This document shows positions 45,908 to 54,155 of a DNA stretch of 64,000 nucleotides, piece after piece; within the stretch, counting starts at the first letter, position 1; every line of letters begins with the position of its first letter. The notes beneath the pieces are model-generated. The model did not search any database, was not told the DNA's origin, and was given only the letters and a program-made list of their open reading frames with translations. A program made the translations under genes and the position numbers. The stretch comes from Prevotella sp. E13-27. Lineage in GTDB: Bacteria; Bacteroidota; Bacteroidia; Bacteroidales; Bacteroidaceae. Where the stretch lies: the NCBI RefSeq assembly GCF_023217965.1, contig NZ_JALPSC010000001.1, forward strand, positions 558,001 through 622,000. Reading direction: 5' to 3'.

Positions 45908-46528
45908 TCACAAGAACAACACTCCAAGTGCGGCACAGACAAGCCCTATATAGAAGCCCGCTACTACCTGTGCCAACGAGTGCTGGCGGAGAATCATCCT
46001 GGCAGAGCCCATGACACCTCCTACCACAAACACCACACAGAGCCACCACACCGGATTGAAGCCGAAGATTTCGGAGAAGGCGAAGAGGGCGCCTGCCACT
46101 CCGCCTATTGCTGCAGTATGAGTTGACACTTTCCACCACACATTTATTACAGCACATACTATCTGTACCAATAGAGCTGCCATGAGAATACTGCTCACGA
46201 AATGAAACACGTTCATATAACGCAGCAGCCACACACAGGAGAGATAGCACACTATTGACACTACATAGGGCACCATGCGTCGTTCACGCTGACCAAGCTC
46301 TATGAGCGTCCAACCGTGATAGCGGCGATAGAAATGAATCAGCAGTGTGGGAAGAAGTATGGTGAACAGATAGATTATTGCTATGACCTGCAACCTGTAG
46401 TCTATGGGCAGCAATGCCAGATAGCTGAAGGTAAACAGCAGTATCAGTCCCATCAGCGGGAGATAGAAAGGAGTGAACACCATGCTCACAACCCTTGACA
46501 AGTATATTATCGTCTTTTCTCTGCTCAT
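45908..46528 (-). CDS. PAP2-like membrane protein
   Basis: 206 residues with about six hydrophobic segments. The C-terminal half has PAP2-type elements: KVSTHTAAIGGVAGAL (a His motif) and GSARMILRQHSLAQVVAG with Arg and His in the third-motif position; a clear first motif is not seen. It overlaps rpoN by 4 bases (ATGA) and is followed by purE after 29 bases. Substrate unknown; possibly a lipid phosphatase. Confidence 0.75.
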   Translation of the reverse strand: MSREKTIIYLSRVVSMVFTPFYLPLMGLILLFTFSYLALLPIDYRLQVIAIIYLFTILLPTLLIHFYRRYHGWTLIELGQRERRMVPYVVSIVCYLSCVWLLRYMNVFHFVSSILMAALLVQIVCAVINVWWKVSTHTAAIGGVAGALFAFSEIFGFNPVWWLCVVFVVGGVMGSARMILRQHSLAQVVAGFYIGLVCAALGVLFL

Positions 46529-48033
46529 TTCCTTAATCGTGCTACTGGTATTCCTAACTGGTCACGGTACTTTGCCACTGTGCGGCGCGCTATAGGATAG
46601 CCTCGACGCTTCAGTTCGTCTCTTATAGCATCGTCACTAAGTGGTTTCTTCTTATCCTCGCCATTGATAATCTCACGAAGTGCCGACTTTATCTCGCGTG
46701 ACGACAGCTCTTCACCTTCGTCAGTAACGAAGCTATCGTTGAAAAAGAATTTCAATGGGAAGATGCCCCATCGTGTTAGCATATATTTCGAGTTGACCAC
46801 TCGTGATATTGTTGATATGTCAAGTCCGGTCTTAGCAGCCACATCTTTCAGTATCATTGGACGGAGCGACGACTCGTCACCATCCTCGAAAAAGCGGTGC
46901 TGCAACTGGACAATGGCTTTCATCGTAAGCATCAACGTGCGACGACGGCTTTTCACTGCCTCTATGAAGTTCTGTGCTGCATCAACCTTCTGTTTAGTAT
47001 AGAGCAGAGCCTCTTTCATCTGACGCGACAGCCCGTCACGGTTCTGCTGGTAGTCTTTCAGCAGACTGCTAAACGATTGCGACACCTGCATCTGTGGTAT
47101 GTCGCCACTATTAAGCGATGCGGTTATGGTGCCATCGTCCTGTGTATCTACAATGAAATCGGGCGTTATCTGCTGCATGGAGCGTCCCACGGTCTCACCC
47201 AGTGACGTGCCTGGCTTCGGATTAAGACGTCGCAGCTCTTTCTGTAAAACCTCTGCCTGGGCATCGGTCAACGACAGGACCTGTCTCAGCCTGTGCCAGT
47301 GTTTCTTTGTGAACTCATCGAAGTAATCACGGATTACGGTTTCCATAAGTTCAGTAAGCCGCGACTTCTCACGACGTTCAATCTGCAACAGCAGACATTC
47401 CTGAAGCGAGCGTGCACCAATGCCGGCTGGGTCAAACTCCTGCAGCTTTCTTAGCACTTGTTCAATCTCAGACACTGTCACATCCATGCTATGATAGATT
47501 GCAAGCTCGTCAGAAATACTCTCAAGATCCTTACGGAGAAGCCCATCATCATCAAGAGAGCCTATGAGATATTCCATGATATCGCGCTCACGCTCAGTAA
47601 GCTGCACCTCACTCATCTGCTGTTTCAGCTGGTCATAGAAAGACAACGACTCTCCATAGACCATCTCTTCACGTTCCTCAGTGGTTGGCATGCCGCCATG
47701 ATAGACAGGCAAGTCTTCATCGTCACGTCCTATATACTCAAGGGCCGCATCGAGAGCATCGCTACGCTCTTCGCGCTCACGCTCCTGGTCATAATCGTCA
47801 GTATTTTCTGGAGAATCGGAACCCTCTGATATTTCTGGCGAATCAGCATAATCGGGATAGTCGTCGGAAACGCTGCTCTCAAGCGCAGGATTATCGTGCA
47901 TCTCAGTCTCTATACGCTCTATGAGCTGCGTGATAGGCAGCTCTACCAGCTGAGACTGAAGATACTGCTGAGCAGTTATGCTCTGCTGCAGTTTCTGTTC
48001 CTGTTTCTGTTCTTGTATCTGCTTTTGAGGCAT
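46525..48033 (-). CDS. rpoN: RNA polymerase sigma-54 factor
   Basis: 502 residues. Region I is Gln/Leu-rich (KQEQKLQQSITAQQYL, LPITQLIERIE); region II is acidic (DYPDYADSPEISEG); the core-binding part follows; and the C-terminal RpoN box is ARRTVAKYRDQLGIP. Sigma-54 reads -24/-12 promoters with AAA activators. It follows an unknown gene by 12 bases. Confidence 0.97.
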   Translation of the reverse strand: MPQKQIQEQKQEQKLQQSITAQQYLQSQLVELPITQLIERIETEMHDNPALESSVSDDYPDYADSPEISEGSDSPENTDDYDQEREREERSDALDAALEYIGRDDEDLPVYHGGMPTTEEREEMVYGESLSFYDQLKQQMSEVQLTERERDIMEYLIGSLDDDGLLRKDLESISDELAIYHSMDVTVSEIEQVLRKLQEFDPAGIGARSLQECLLLQIERREKSRLTELMETVIRDYFDEFTKKHWHRLRQVLSLTDAQAEVLQKELRRLNPKPGTSLGETVGRSMQQITPDFIVDTQDDGTITASLNSGDIPQMQVSQSFSSLLKDYQQNRDGLSRQMKEALLYTKQKVDAAQNFIEAVKSRRRTLMLTMKAIVQLQHRFFEDGDESSLRPMILKDVAAKTGLDISTISRVVNSKYMLTRWGIFPLKFFFNDSFVTDEGEELSSREIKSALREIINGEDKKKPLSDDAIRDELKRRGYPIARRTVAKYRDQLGIPVARLRK

Positions 48034-48045
48034 CGTTCACACTAC

Positions 48046-48696
48046 TCAACCTTTATAAAACGCTTTAAGCTCCTCGGCATATTCCGCCAACTGCTCCGTA
48101 TCACCATTACCATAACGTCTCCACACCTTTTTGCAAGGAGCGAGAAGCGGCATTGGTGATGAGACGCGACGGTTCAGGTAAGGGTCACAGAGCTGATAGG
48201 TTTTTAACACGCTGACCACGAGGGCTGTTTCAATCTTCATAAGACGGGCCAGTTCCTGCACCTCGGGAGTCTCTACAGCCATGGTCTGTGGGGTTAGCTT
48301 GAAATACAGGTCAAGCATGATGATCAGCGCCACGGGGGTAAGACGGTCATCTTCTTCCAACGGACGGAAATCGCTCTCAAACGACTCCTCCACATCCACT
48401 CCCTCATAGAAAGAGTCTGCCGAGCCGAAGCCACGCATCTGTCGCCACAGGCTGACAGCTCGCTTAAGCCTACGCGGATTTGAAGAATACACCTCCCATA
48501 TATGTTCCAGTCGCGGAGTACTCAGTTTGGCAATCTGCTGCATACGCTCCACCAAGACGGGTGGTGCCACATGAAGCTCCATGCTCAGACTGACCATGTC
48601 CCGACTATAGGCTGCCTTCACACCTGTGGGGTGCTTGAGATACAACTGCATCACAGGCAGCCAAAAATCATCTTGCCAAACAGTTTTTTTTGCCAT
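48046..48696 (-). CDS. Conserved-looking protein of unknown function upstream of rpoN
   Basis: 216 residues from the start at 48696 (MAKKTVWQDDFWLPVMQLYL); not recognised. The sequence is helical, with a charged middle (VDVEESFESDFRPLEEDDRL) and short helix-turn patterns (RLMKIETALVVSVLKTYQ). The promoter's -7 box ends 6 bases before this ATG, which rules out the longer frame and predicts a leaderless mRNA. Being first in a run with rpoN, a role linked to sigma-54 is possible but unproven. Confidence 0.65.
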   Translation of the reverse strand: MAKKTVWQDDFWLPVMQLYLKHPTGVKAAYSRDMVSLSMELHVAPPVLVERMQQIAKLSTPRLEHIWEVYSSNPRRLKRAVSLWRQMRGFGSADSFYEGVDVEESFESDFRPLEEDDRLTPVALIIMLDLYFKLTPQTMAVETPEVQELARLMKIETALVVSVLKTYQLCDPYLNRRVSSPMPLLAPCKKVWRRYGNGDTEQLAEYAEELKAFYKG

Positions 48697-48702
48697 GCCG
48701 TG

Positions 48703-48710
48703 CAAAGGTA
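48703..48710 (-). promoter_or_regulatory. -7 box abutting the start of the gene upstream of rpoN
   Basis: Minus-strand TACCTTTG is separated from the ATG at 48696 by six bases (CACGGC). In Bacteroidota transcription starts about 4-6 bases after this box, so the mRNA would begin at or next to the ATG. Confidence 0.7.
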
Positions 48711-48775
48711 GGTATTTTTGCTGACAAAACAACACGTTTTTCAAAGAAAAAGTTTATTGTATTCTTTTTTTTGTG

Positions 48776-48783
48776 TACCTTTG
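48776..48783 (+). promoter_or_regulatory. -7 box abutting the histidine phosphatase start
   Basis: TACCTTTG is separated from the ATG at 48789 by five bases (CCCGC). Divergent from the box at 48703. Confidence 0.7.
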
Positions 48784-48788
48784 CCCGC

Positions 48789-50072
48789 ATGTTCAGGCTA
48801 TTAACGACTATCATCCTCGCATCGTTCATCACGATGCTGTCTGCACAGACGCCAAGAGAAGAATTCAGAAAATCTCCTGAGCGCTCTGCCAGCAATAGTG
48901 TGGCATATCCATTGCCAACCAAGAAGCTCACTCCTGCCCCAAAGGATAAAGAGCCGTTCTATCTTAGCCATTACGGACGTCACGGTTCCCGTTATCTCAC
49001 GAAGACCGATGACTACGAATATATCGTTCGTCTGTTCAAGCAGGCTGACGAAGAAGGCAAGCTTACCCCATTGGGCAAGGACGTTCTCCAGCGTGCAAAT
49101 CTGCTCAGCCAGCAGGCCAAGAACAGATGGGGTGACTTGACAAAGGTGGGTGTCCAGCAGCTTAAGGACATTGCGCTACGCATGACGAAAAACTTCCCCC
49201 AGCTGTTCAAGGGCAAAGCCAGTGTCAGAGCCCGTAGCACCCTCATACCGCGATGTCAGCTATCCATGACATCTGCCATACAGCAGCTGACTATTTGCAA
49301 TCCCAATCTCCAGTTTGACTTCGATGCCAGTGCCCACGACCTGCACTACATGAACTTTCAGGACAGGATACTGAGAGACAGCAACAAGAAGCCCAGTCTC
49401 GAAAAATACTATGACGACTACACCAACAAGCACCTAAGCTACGATCGTCTTCTCAACTCTCTTTTCAACGACACCGCATTCATAAGCAAAAACATAGACG
49501 CCTATCAGCTCAACATCCATCTTTACCGCTTGGCAGGCAGCATCCAGAACACCAGTTATGCAGGAAAGATGACGCTCTATGACATCTTCACCGACGAAGA
49601 GATCTATGAGAACTGGCAGGTATCCAATGCATGGTGGTTCTTAGGATTCGGCTTCACCCCGCTCAATGGCAACAAGCAGCCGTTCACACAGCGCCATCTT
49701 CTACGTAAAATCATTGAAGAAGCCGATGCAGCAATAAATGGCGAGGGCACCAAAGTCGATCTGCGTTTCGGCCATGACACCATGGTTCTTCCTTTGGTAT
49801 GTCTCATGGGCATAAACGGATACGACGCATCTATCGGCGACCTCGACTCACTTGTCAGTCGCGGCTGGATAGACTACAAGGTGTTCCCCATGGCAAGCAA
49901 CCTGCAGATTGTATTCTATAGGAAGAACGCCAAAGACAACGATGTGCTCATAAAAGTTCTTCTCAACGAAGAAGAGGCAAGTCTGCCCGTTAAGACCGAC
50001 ATTGCCCCTTATTATCATTGGAACACCGTTCGCCAATATCTCTTAGATATTGTCAACAACTACAAAGAGTGA
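48789..50072 (+). CDS. Secreted histidine-type acid phosphatase
   Basis: 427 residues from the start at 48789. Signal peptide 1-19 (MFRLLTTIILASFITMLSA). The histidine phosphatase motif RHGSR lies in LSHYGRHGSRYLTKTDDY and the distal HD motif in RFGHDTMVLPLV. Related proteins include phytases and multiple inositol-polyphosphate phosphatases; location is periplasmic or outer surface. The in-frame extension to 48690 runs through the promoter and is rejected. Confidence 0.88.
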   Translation: MFRLLTTIILASFITMLSAQTPREEFRKSPERSASNSVAYPLPTKKLTPAPKDKEPFYLSHYGRHGSRYLTKTDDYEYIVRLFKQADEEGKLTPLGKDVLQRANLLSQQAKNRWGDLTKVGVQQLKDIALRMTKNFPQLFKGKASVRARSTLIPRCQLSMTSAIQQLTICNPNLQFDFDASAHDLHYMNFQDRILRDSNKKPSLEKYYDDYTNKHLSYDRLLNSLFNDTAFISKNIDAYQLNIHLYRLAGSIQNTSYAGKMTLYDIFTDEEIYENWQVSNAWWFLGFGFTPLNGNKQPFTQRHLLRKIIEEADAAINGEGTKVDLRFGHDTMVLPLVCLMGINGYDASIGDLDSLVSRGWIDYKVFPMASNLQIVFYRKNAKDNDVLIKVLLNEEEASLPVKTDIAPYYHWNTVRQYLLDIVNNYKE

Positions 50073-50076
50073 CCCT

Positions 50077-50499
50077 TTAGTTACCCTTTGACTGAAACGC
50101 CAAGGCATACATTCTCATTTGTTTCACCATTGCCAGCAAGCCATTGCTGCGTGTAGGGCTGAGGTGCTCCTTCAAACCTATCTTCTCTATGAAATACAGG
50201 TCGGCATCCAGAATCTCCTGTGGTGTGCTGTCGCTGAGCACGCGTATCAGCAGTGCCACTATGCCTTTCACTATGAGCGCATCGCTCTCGGCAGTGAACC
50301 TTATCTTTCCGTCCTCATAGTCCGCCTGAAGCCACACACGGCTCTGACAGCCGTCTATGAGGTTGCTTTCTGTCTTATACTTCTCGTCGAGAGGTTCCTG
50401 CTCGTTGCCTAAATCAATAAGCAACTGGTATTTGTCCATCCAGTCATCGAAGTCCTGAAACTCTTCGATAATCTCGTCTTGTCTTTCGTTTATTGTCAT
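50077..50499 (-). CDS. sufE: SufE, sulfur acceptor for SufS
   Basis: 140 residues; takes persulfide from SufS and passes it to the scaffold. The active Cys is in LIDGCQSRVWLQADYEDGK and the C-terminal segment GLKEHLSPTRSNGLLAMV is typical. It is about 11.6 kb from sufS and converges with the phosphatase gene. Confidence 0.93.
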   Translation of the reverse strand: MTINERQDEIIEEFQDFDDWMDKYQLLIDLGNEQEPLDEKYKTESNLIDGCQSRVWLQADYEDGKIRFTAESDALIVKGIVALLIRVLSDSTPQEILDADLYFIEKIGLKEHLSPTRSNGLLAMVKQMRMYALAFQSKGN

Positions 50500-50523
50500 C
50501 GTATAATTCCGTTTTGATTTCTT

Positions 50524-51768
50524 CTACTCCACCGTTTCCAGCTTGAACAGCTTGTCGCTCGGACGCACCTTGTCAGTCACAGGTATTGCCACGCGTGTTC
50601 CTTGCGGAGCTTCCTCCACAGGGTTGCCGTCGTTGTCGTGAATCTCCGTGGCAGTGAGATACATCACACCAGTGGTAGGACCAGTCACCAACAGCTTATC
50701 GCCAAGCTTGAACGTTGTTGCCTCAACGGTGAACTCTGCCACGCCCAACTTTGAGAAATATTTCACGCCACGACCCACATACACCTTACGCTCAGTGGCA
50801 TTAGAGCCATAGCTCTTGTTCCATTCGCCCAGTGTCTGTCCCTGATAGTAGCCATCCCAGAAGCCGCGGTTGAACACTCGGGCGAGCTCCTTGTCCCATC
50901 CGTCCTTTTTCTCTTCAGTAAAGGTGCCGTCAATCACAGCCTTAATAGCCTCCTTGTAGCACTTCACCACAGTATAAACATATTCAGGACCACGGGCACG
51001 TCCCTCAATCTTGAACACCCTCACGCCACTGTTCATCATCTTGTCAATGAAGCGCACGGTCTTCAGGTCCTTAGGACTCATGATATACTTATTGTCTATC
51101 TCAAGCTGGTTGCCCGTCTCGTTGTCAGTCACCGTATATGAACGGCGACATATCTGTACGCACTCGCCACGGTTGGCAGAGCGGTTAGCGTTGTCAAGGC
51201 TCATATAGCACTTGCCCGATATTGCCATGCAGAGCGCACCGTGACAGAACATCTCTATGCGCACAGGCTCACCACTCGGGCCGCATATCTTCTCTTCCTC
51301 TATGTGACGGTATATCTCTGCCACCTGCTCCATTCTCAGCTCACGTGCCAGCACCACCACATCGGCAAACTGAGCATAGAACTTCAGCGCCTCCACGTTC
51401 GATATGTTCAGCTGTGTGGACAGATGCACCTCCTGTCCCACCTTTCGGCAGTAGTTCATCACCGCCACGTCGCTGGCTATTACGGCGGAGATGCTTGCTT
51501 CCTTGGCAGCATCAATAATCTGGCGCATCAGCTCCAGGTCTTCCTGATAGATAATTGTGTTCACTGTGAGATAGCTCTTCATGCCGTGCTCCGCACATGT
51601 TGCTGCTATCTCTCTAAGATCATCTATGGTAAACGTAGAAGCCGAATGTGCACGCATGTTCAGCTTCTCTATGCCGAAATAAATGCTGTCGGCACCTGCC
51701 TGTATGGCTGCTGCCAGCGACTCACGCGAGCCCACTGGCGCCATTATCTCAAGATCCTTTACGTTCAT
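50524..51768 (-). CDS. U32 peptidase-like tRNA hydroxylation protein (TrhP type)
   Basis: 414 residues. The U32 signature is EMFCHGALCMAISGKCYMS followed by NRGECVQICRR, with the cysteines that may hold an Fe-S cluster. Members of this branch hydroxylate uridine 34 of tRNA using prephenate; older annotation calls them collagenases. A -7 box lies five bases from the start, so the mRNA is probably leaderless. Confidence 0.88.
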   Translation of the reverse strand: MNVKDLEIMAPVGSRESLAAAIQAGADSIYFGIEKLNMRAHSASTFTIDDLREIAATCAEHGMKSYLTVNTIIYQEDLELMRQIIDAAKEASISAVIASDVAVMNYCRKVGQEVHLSTQLNISNVEALKFYAQFADVVVLARELRMEQVAEIYRHIEEEKICGPSGEPVRIEMFCHGALCMAISGKCYMSLDNANRSANRGECVQICRRSYTVTDNETGNQLEIDNKYIMSPKDLKTVRFIDKMMNSGVRVFKIEGRARGPEYVYTVVKCYKEAIKAVIDGTFTEEKKDGWDKELARVFNRGFWDGYYQGQTLGEWNKSYGSNATERKVYVGRGVKYFSKLGVAEFTVEATTFKLGDKLLVTGPTTGVMYLTATEIHDNDGNPVEEAPQGTRVAIPVTDKVRPSDKLFKLETVE

Positions 51769-51773
51769 GCCTG

Positions 51774-51781
51774 CAAAGGTA
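51774..51781 (-). promoter_or_regulatory. -7 box abutting the U32 gene start
   Basis: Minus-strand TACCTTTG, then five bases (CAGGC), then the ATG at 51768. A TTG-type -33 box is at 51804-51806. Confidence 0.7.
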
Positions 51782-51941
51782 CTACTATTTTTTGATAAAT
51801 CCTCAATTTTTTGCGCACTTTTGAATCGGAAGAATCAGACTTCGCATGATTCTTTACAGGCTTCTTCATTCGATGGCAATCTCCAAATAGTTGTTCAACA
51901 CTACACAGCTACGCAGCTACGCAGCTGCGTCAATTTTAACA

Positions 51942-53268
51942 TTTGAAATCACTACTGTCCGGTTAAATTTCACCAAAGCGAAAGTTGGCGGTCATCTTCC
52001 GGATTTTGATTAATAATTGGTTTGTCAAAAAGTTCATTCAGCGGAGTCCTCTCAAAGAGAACTTGGCCGATGACATTAGAGAATATGTAAAGATTTTGTT
52101 CGATATGATACATCTTCAGAGCAATAATAAGCAGCAGGTAGTCACAGATGGCAATCCATATCTGTGTGAAGACTGCGTTTTGGGACGTCCCATAGAACGT
52201 CTTGATGTGCAGGTGCTGCTTGATCCATTTGAAGAACGTTTCGATAGTCCAGCGCTCTCGGTACAGTTCCGCAATGGTAATTGCTTCAAGGGTGAAGTCA
52301 TTCGTCAGGAATCGATACACTACGTTCTGCGCAAAGTCCTCATAGACGACCAGACGCAACAAATCAGGGTACTTCTTGGCTGTAAAGAGACCAGTAAGAC
52401 TGATGGACTCGTCAGAGATGACGCCAGTCTGCCTGTCAACCTCTCTTGCCTCGAATACGGAATATTTCATGTTGTCCTTTGCTCTGGTTACAAAGTAAGC
52501 CTTCTGCTGTTGGAAGAGACGGAACAGACGGTCAAAGTCCACATAGCCTTTATCCATCAGATAGTAAGCCCCTGCTTCTACAGGCAAGCTGTCCATAGCC
52601 TGAGTATCATGCACATTGCCAGGAGTAAGCATGATGAAGTTGGGTATGTTGTTCTTTACATCAATCAAAGTGTGCATCTTGAAAGCACCTTTGTCATGAT
52701 GGAACTTCGCCCATGGACAGAGATGCAGACACAGGTTGATGGTACTGCTGTCAAAGGCATACACCATATTGTCAATTCCCAACCGATAGTATTCATCTTT
52801 ATACAGGACTTTAGCCCTCTCGACAAGTACCATTGCGTAGTCCTGATAGATACGCCAGTCCTTCTTCTCGTTCATGTCGGCGAGAGTGGACTTGGGCATC
52901 ACCTTCAGACCGGCATGATACAACTTGGAGTTGAAAGCAGTCAACTGAGCCTCTATGCTACGAAGGCTTGCGCTGCTGGTCAGCTGAGCATAACTCATGA
53001 CAAGGAACTGGTCACGGCAAGTGAATCGTCTTGCATGAAAATCCCCTCTATATCTGTCAATACATTTCCTGAGCTCGTAGTCAGGGATGAGAGACATCAG
53101 TTGCGAGAATACAGTATTTCCGGCATTCATATCCTGTGCTATCTTATATATGAGACAGTACAAAGATAAAAAATCAAATCGGAAAATTTTTAAATCGCTG
53201 TATCTCATTGAAATTTAAACATTTAATTAACGTTCGGAAAAATTTAACCGGACACTAGTGATTTGAAA
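51942..53268. mobile_element. IS4-family insertion sequence
   Basis: A single transposase gene is bounded by inverted repeats. The core ends are TGTCCGGTTAAATTT (51956-51970) and its complement (53240-53254), 15 of 15 matching. The match extends outward to 29 bp with only two mismatches (51942-51970 against 53240-53268). The outward part may be a true end or a palindromic target, AAATCACTAGTGATTT, split by insertion; direct repeats longer than 3-4 bp are not evident. Confidence 0.9.
51970..53130 (-). CDS. IS4-family transposase
   Basis: 386 residues from MNAGNTVFSQLMSLIPD, the usual start of transposases with a DUF4372-type N-terminal domain; the frame is open upstream to 53208 but that part lies in the inverted-repeat side. 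The DDE catalytic core is intact: YAFDSSTINL (first Asp), YLMDKGYVDFDR (second Asp), and the YREK signature YRERWTIETFFKWIKQ with Glu. The stop codon overlaps the left end by one base. No frame damage, so the element may be active. Confidence 0.95.
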   Translation of the reverse strand: MNAGNTVFSQLMSLIPDYELRKCIDRYRGDFHARRFTCRDQFLVMSYAQLTSSASLRSIEAQLTAFNSKLYHAGLKVMPKSTLADMNEKKDWRIYQDYAMVLVERAKVLYKDEYYRLGIDNMVYAFDSSTINLCLHLCPWAKFHHDKGAFKMHTLIDVKNNIPNFIMLTPGNVHDTQAMDSLPVEAGAYYLMDKGYVDFDRLFRLFQQQKAYFVTRAKDNMKYSVFEAREVDRQTGVISDESISLTGLFTAKKYPDLLRLVVYEDFAQNVVYRFLTNDFTLEAITIAELYRERWTIETFFKWIKQHLHIKTFYGTSQNAVFTQIWIAICDYLLLIIALKMYHIEQNLYIFSNVIGQVLFERTPLNELFDKPIINQNPEDDRQLSLW

Positions 53269-53294
53269 TAAATCTGAGATAAATGAAAGGAATC

Positions 53295-53326
53295 CTTGCG
53301 TGGCACCTCAAAATTTAGTACCTTTG
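53295..53326 (+). promoter_or_regulatory. Promoter of the smalltalk gene
   Basis: CTTG (53295-53298), 20 bases, then TACCTTTG (53319-53326). The 180-base leader that follows has two direct copies of GCGTTTAGAAA (53364-53374, 53386-53396) with G/C-rich spacers, and then A-rich sequence before the start. The promoter lies just outside the IS end. Confidence 0.75.
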
Positions 53327-53512
53327 TACTGTGTTTAGGATGCATCACAAAGACACACAACGAGCGTTTAGAAAGAACGCACGCGGCGTTTAGAAAAAAC
53401 ACCGCCAGCAATCAGGAAGAACGCTCACGAGAGACCTCAAAACAACTACTAATGTCTAATTAAAAACAACAAAAATTATTAATCTTAAAGACAACAAAAA
53501 AAACTGAAAGCT

Positions 53513-53614
53513 ATGAAGAACGAAACGTGGAAATTTGTGTTGCAGACACTCGCGGCGATACTTACCGCGATAGCAACAAGTCTCGGAGTGCAGAATTGCA
53601 TGACGATGATGTAA
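53513..53614 (+). CDS. Smalltalk protein
   Basis: 33 residues: MKNETWKFVLQTLAAILTAI followed by ATSLGVQNCMTMM. One hydrophobic segment (8-26) with Thr/Ala-rich face and a C-terminal Cys. Such tiny proteins are widespread in Bacteroidales, usually next to an HU-type DNA-binding protein and an N-acetylmuramoyl-alanine amidase; here both partners are absent, and an IS lies directly upstream. Function is not known. Confidence 0.85.
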   Translation: MKNETWKFVLQTLAAILTAIATSLGVQNCMTMM

Positions 53615-53624
53615 TACAAAAAAA

Positions 53625-53654
53625 ACGAGGATGTGTCAAAAGGCACATCCTCGT
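53625..53654. terminator. Terminator after the smalltalk gene
   Basis: ACGAGGATGTG (53625-53635) and CACATCCTCGT (53644-53654) form a perfect 11-bp stem with an 8-base loop. ATAACTTTTATT follows on the + strand and an A-rich run (T-rich in reverse) lies on the other side, so it can serve the convergent gene as well. Confidence 0.9.
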
Positions 53655-53664
53655 ATAACTTTTA

Positions 53665-54138
53665 TTATTCAGATTTTGTCCATATCGTATCATCTATCGT
53701 CATCTTGTTGCCGTTGATGGAATAGTTTAACGTATCTTTGGGAAGTTTATCCTCGCCTCCATAACCGTAGTCTTCGCTCTCGTTATCGACTTGGGTCTTG
53801 CCGTTGTAATAGTGAATATTACGTATTCTGTAGGTGATGATCAGCTTGCCGTCAGCTATCTCATAATTACCGTTCGTAGAGCTCTCCACACGGTCGTAGT
53901 TGACTATTCGGCCGCTATAATTTTGACGAGAGCCCGTCTCCTTCTTGTCAACGATATATTGGGTAGTGCCATAATCGCTGAAGTAACGGCTGATGACAAC
54001 AGTATCAGGCGTATTATCCTGTATCCAGGTACCAATGATGGGAGGAATATTAGGTGAGACAACATTCTGTGCACGCTCTAAAGTGCCAACGAGCGTGTGG
54101 TGATAGGAGGGTACGGTAGAGATAGAATAAACAGGCAA
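53665..54138 (-). CDS. Lipocalin-like protein, no ATG start, possibly truncated
   Basis: 157 residues if started at TTG (54138). The sequence has the beta-rich pattern of small Bacteroidales lipocalin-like proteins: IIGTWIQDNTPD near the start, then GNYEIADGKLIITYRI and MTIDDTIWTKSE at the end. Those proteins normally have a lipoprotein signal; none is present, and the frame has no ATG back to a stop 71 bases upstream. It may be a gene that lost its 5' end, translated from the preceding gene if at all (17-base gap). Confidence 0.6.
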   Translation of the reverse strand: MPVYSISTVPSYHHTLVGTLERAQNVVSPNIPPIIGTWIQDNTPDTVVISRYFSDYGTTQYIVDKKETGSRQNYSGRIVNYDRVESSTNGNYEIADGKLIITYRIRNIHYYNGKTQVDNESEDYGYGGEDKLPKDTLNYSINGNKMTIDDTIWTKSE

Positions 54139-54155
54139 TAGAGAGCGACTGAGTT

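Noticed and set aside
51907..51930. 8-bp repeats AGCTACGC and a palindrome near the left end of the IS
   Set aside because: Three short copies only, not recurring in the window, and no link to the IS end could be shown.
51985..53169. 394-codon open frame on the + strand through the IS
   Set aside because: It lies antisense to the intact transposase and has no recognisable protein pattern or promoter; it is a shadow of the transposase codons.
53341..53440. Possible CRISPR-like repeat in the smalltalk leader
   Set aside because: Just two 11-bp copies at 22-bp spacing; no further repeats or cas genes.
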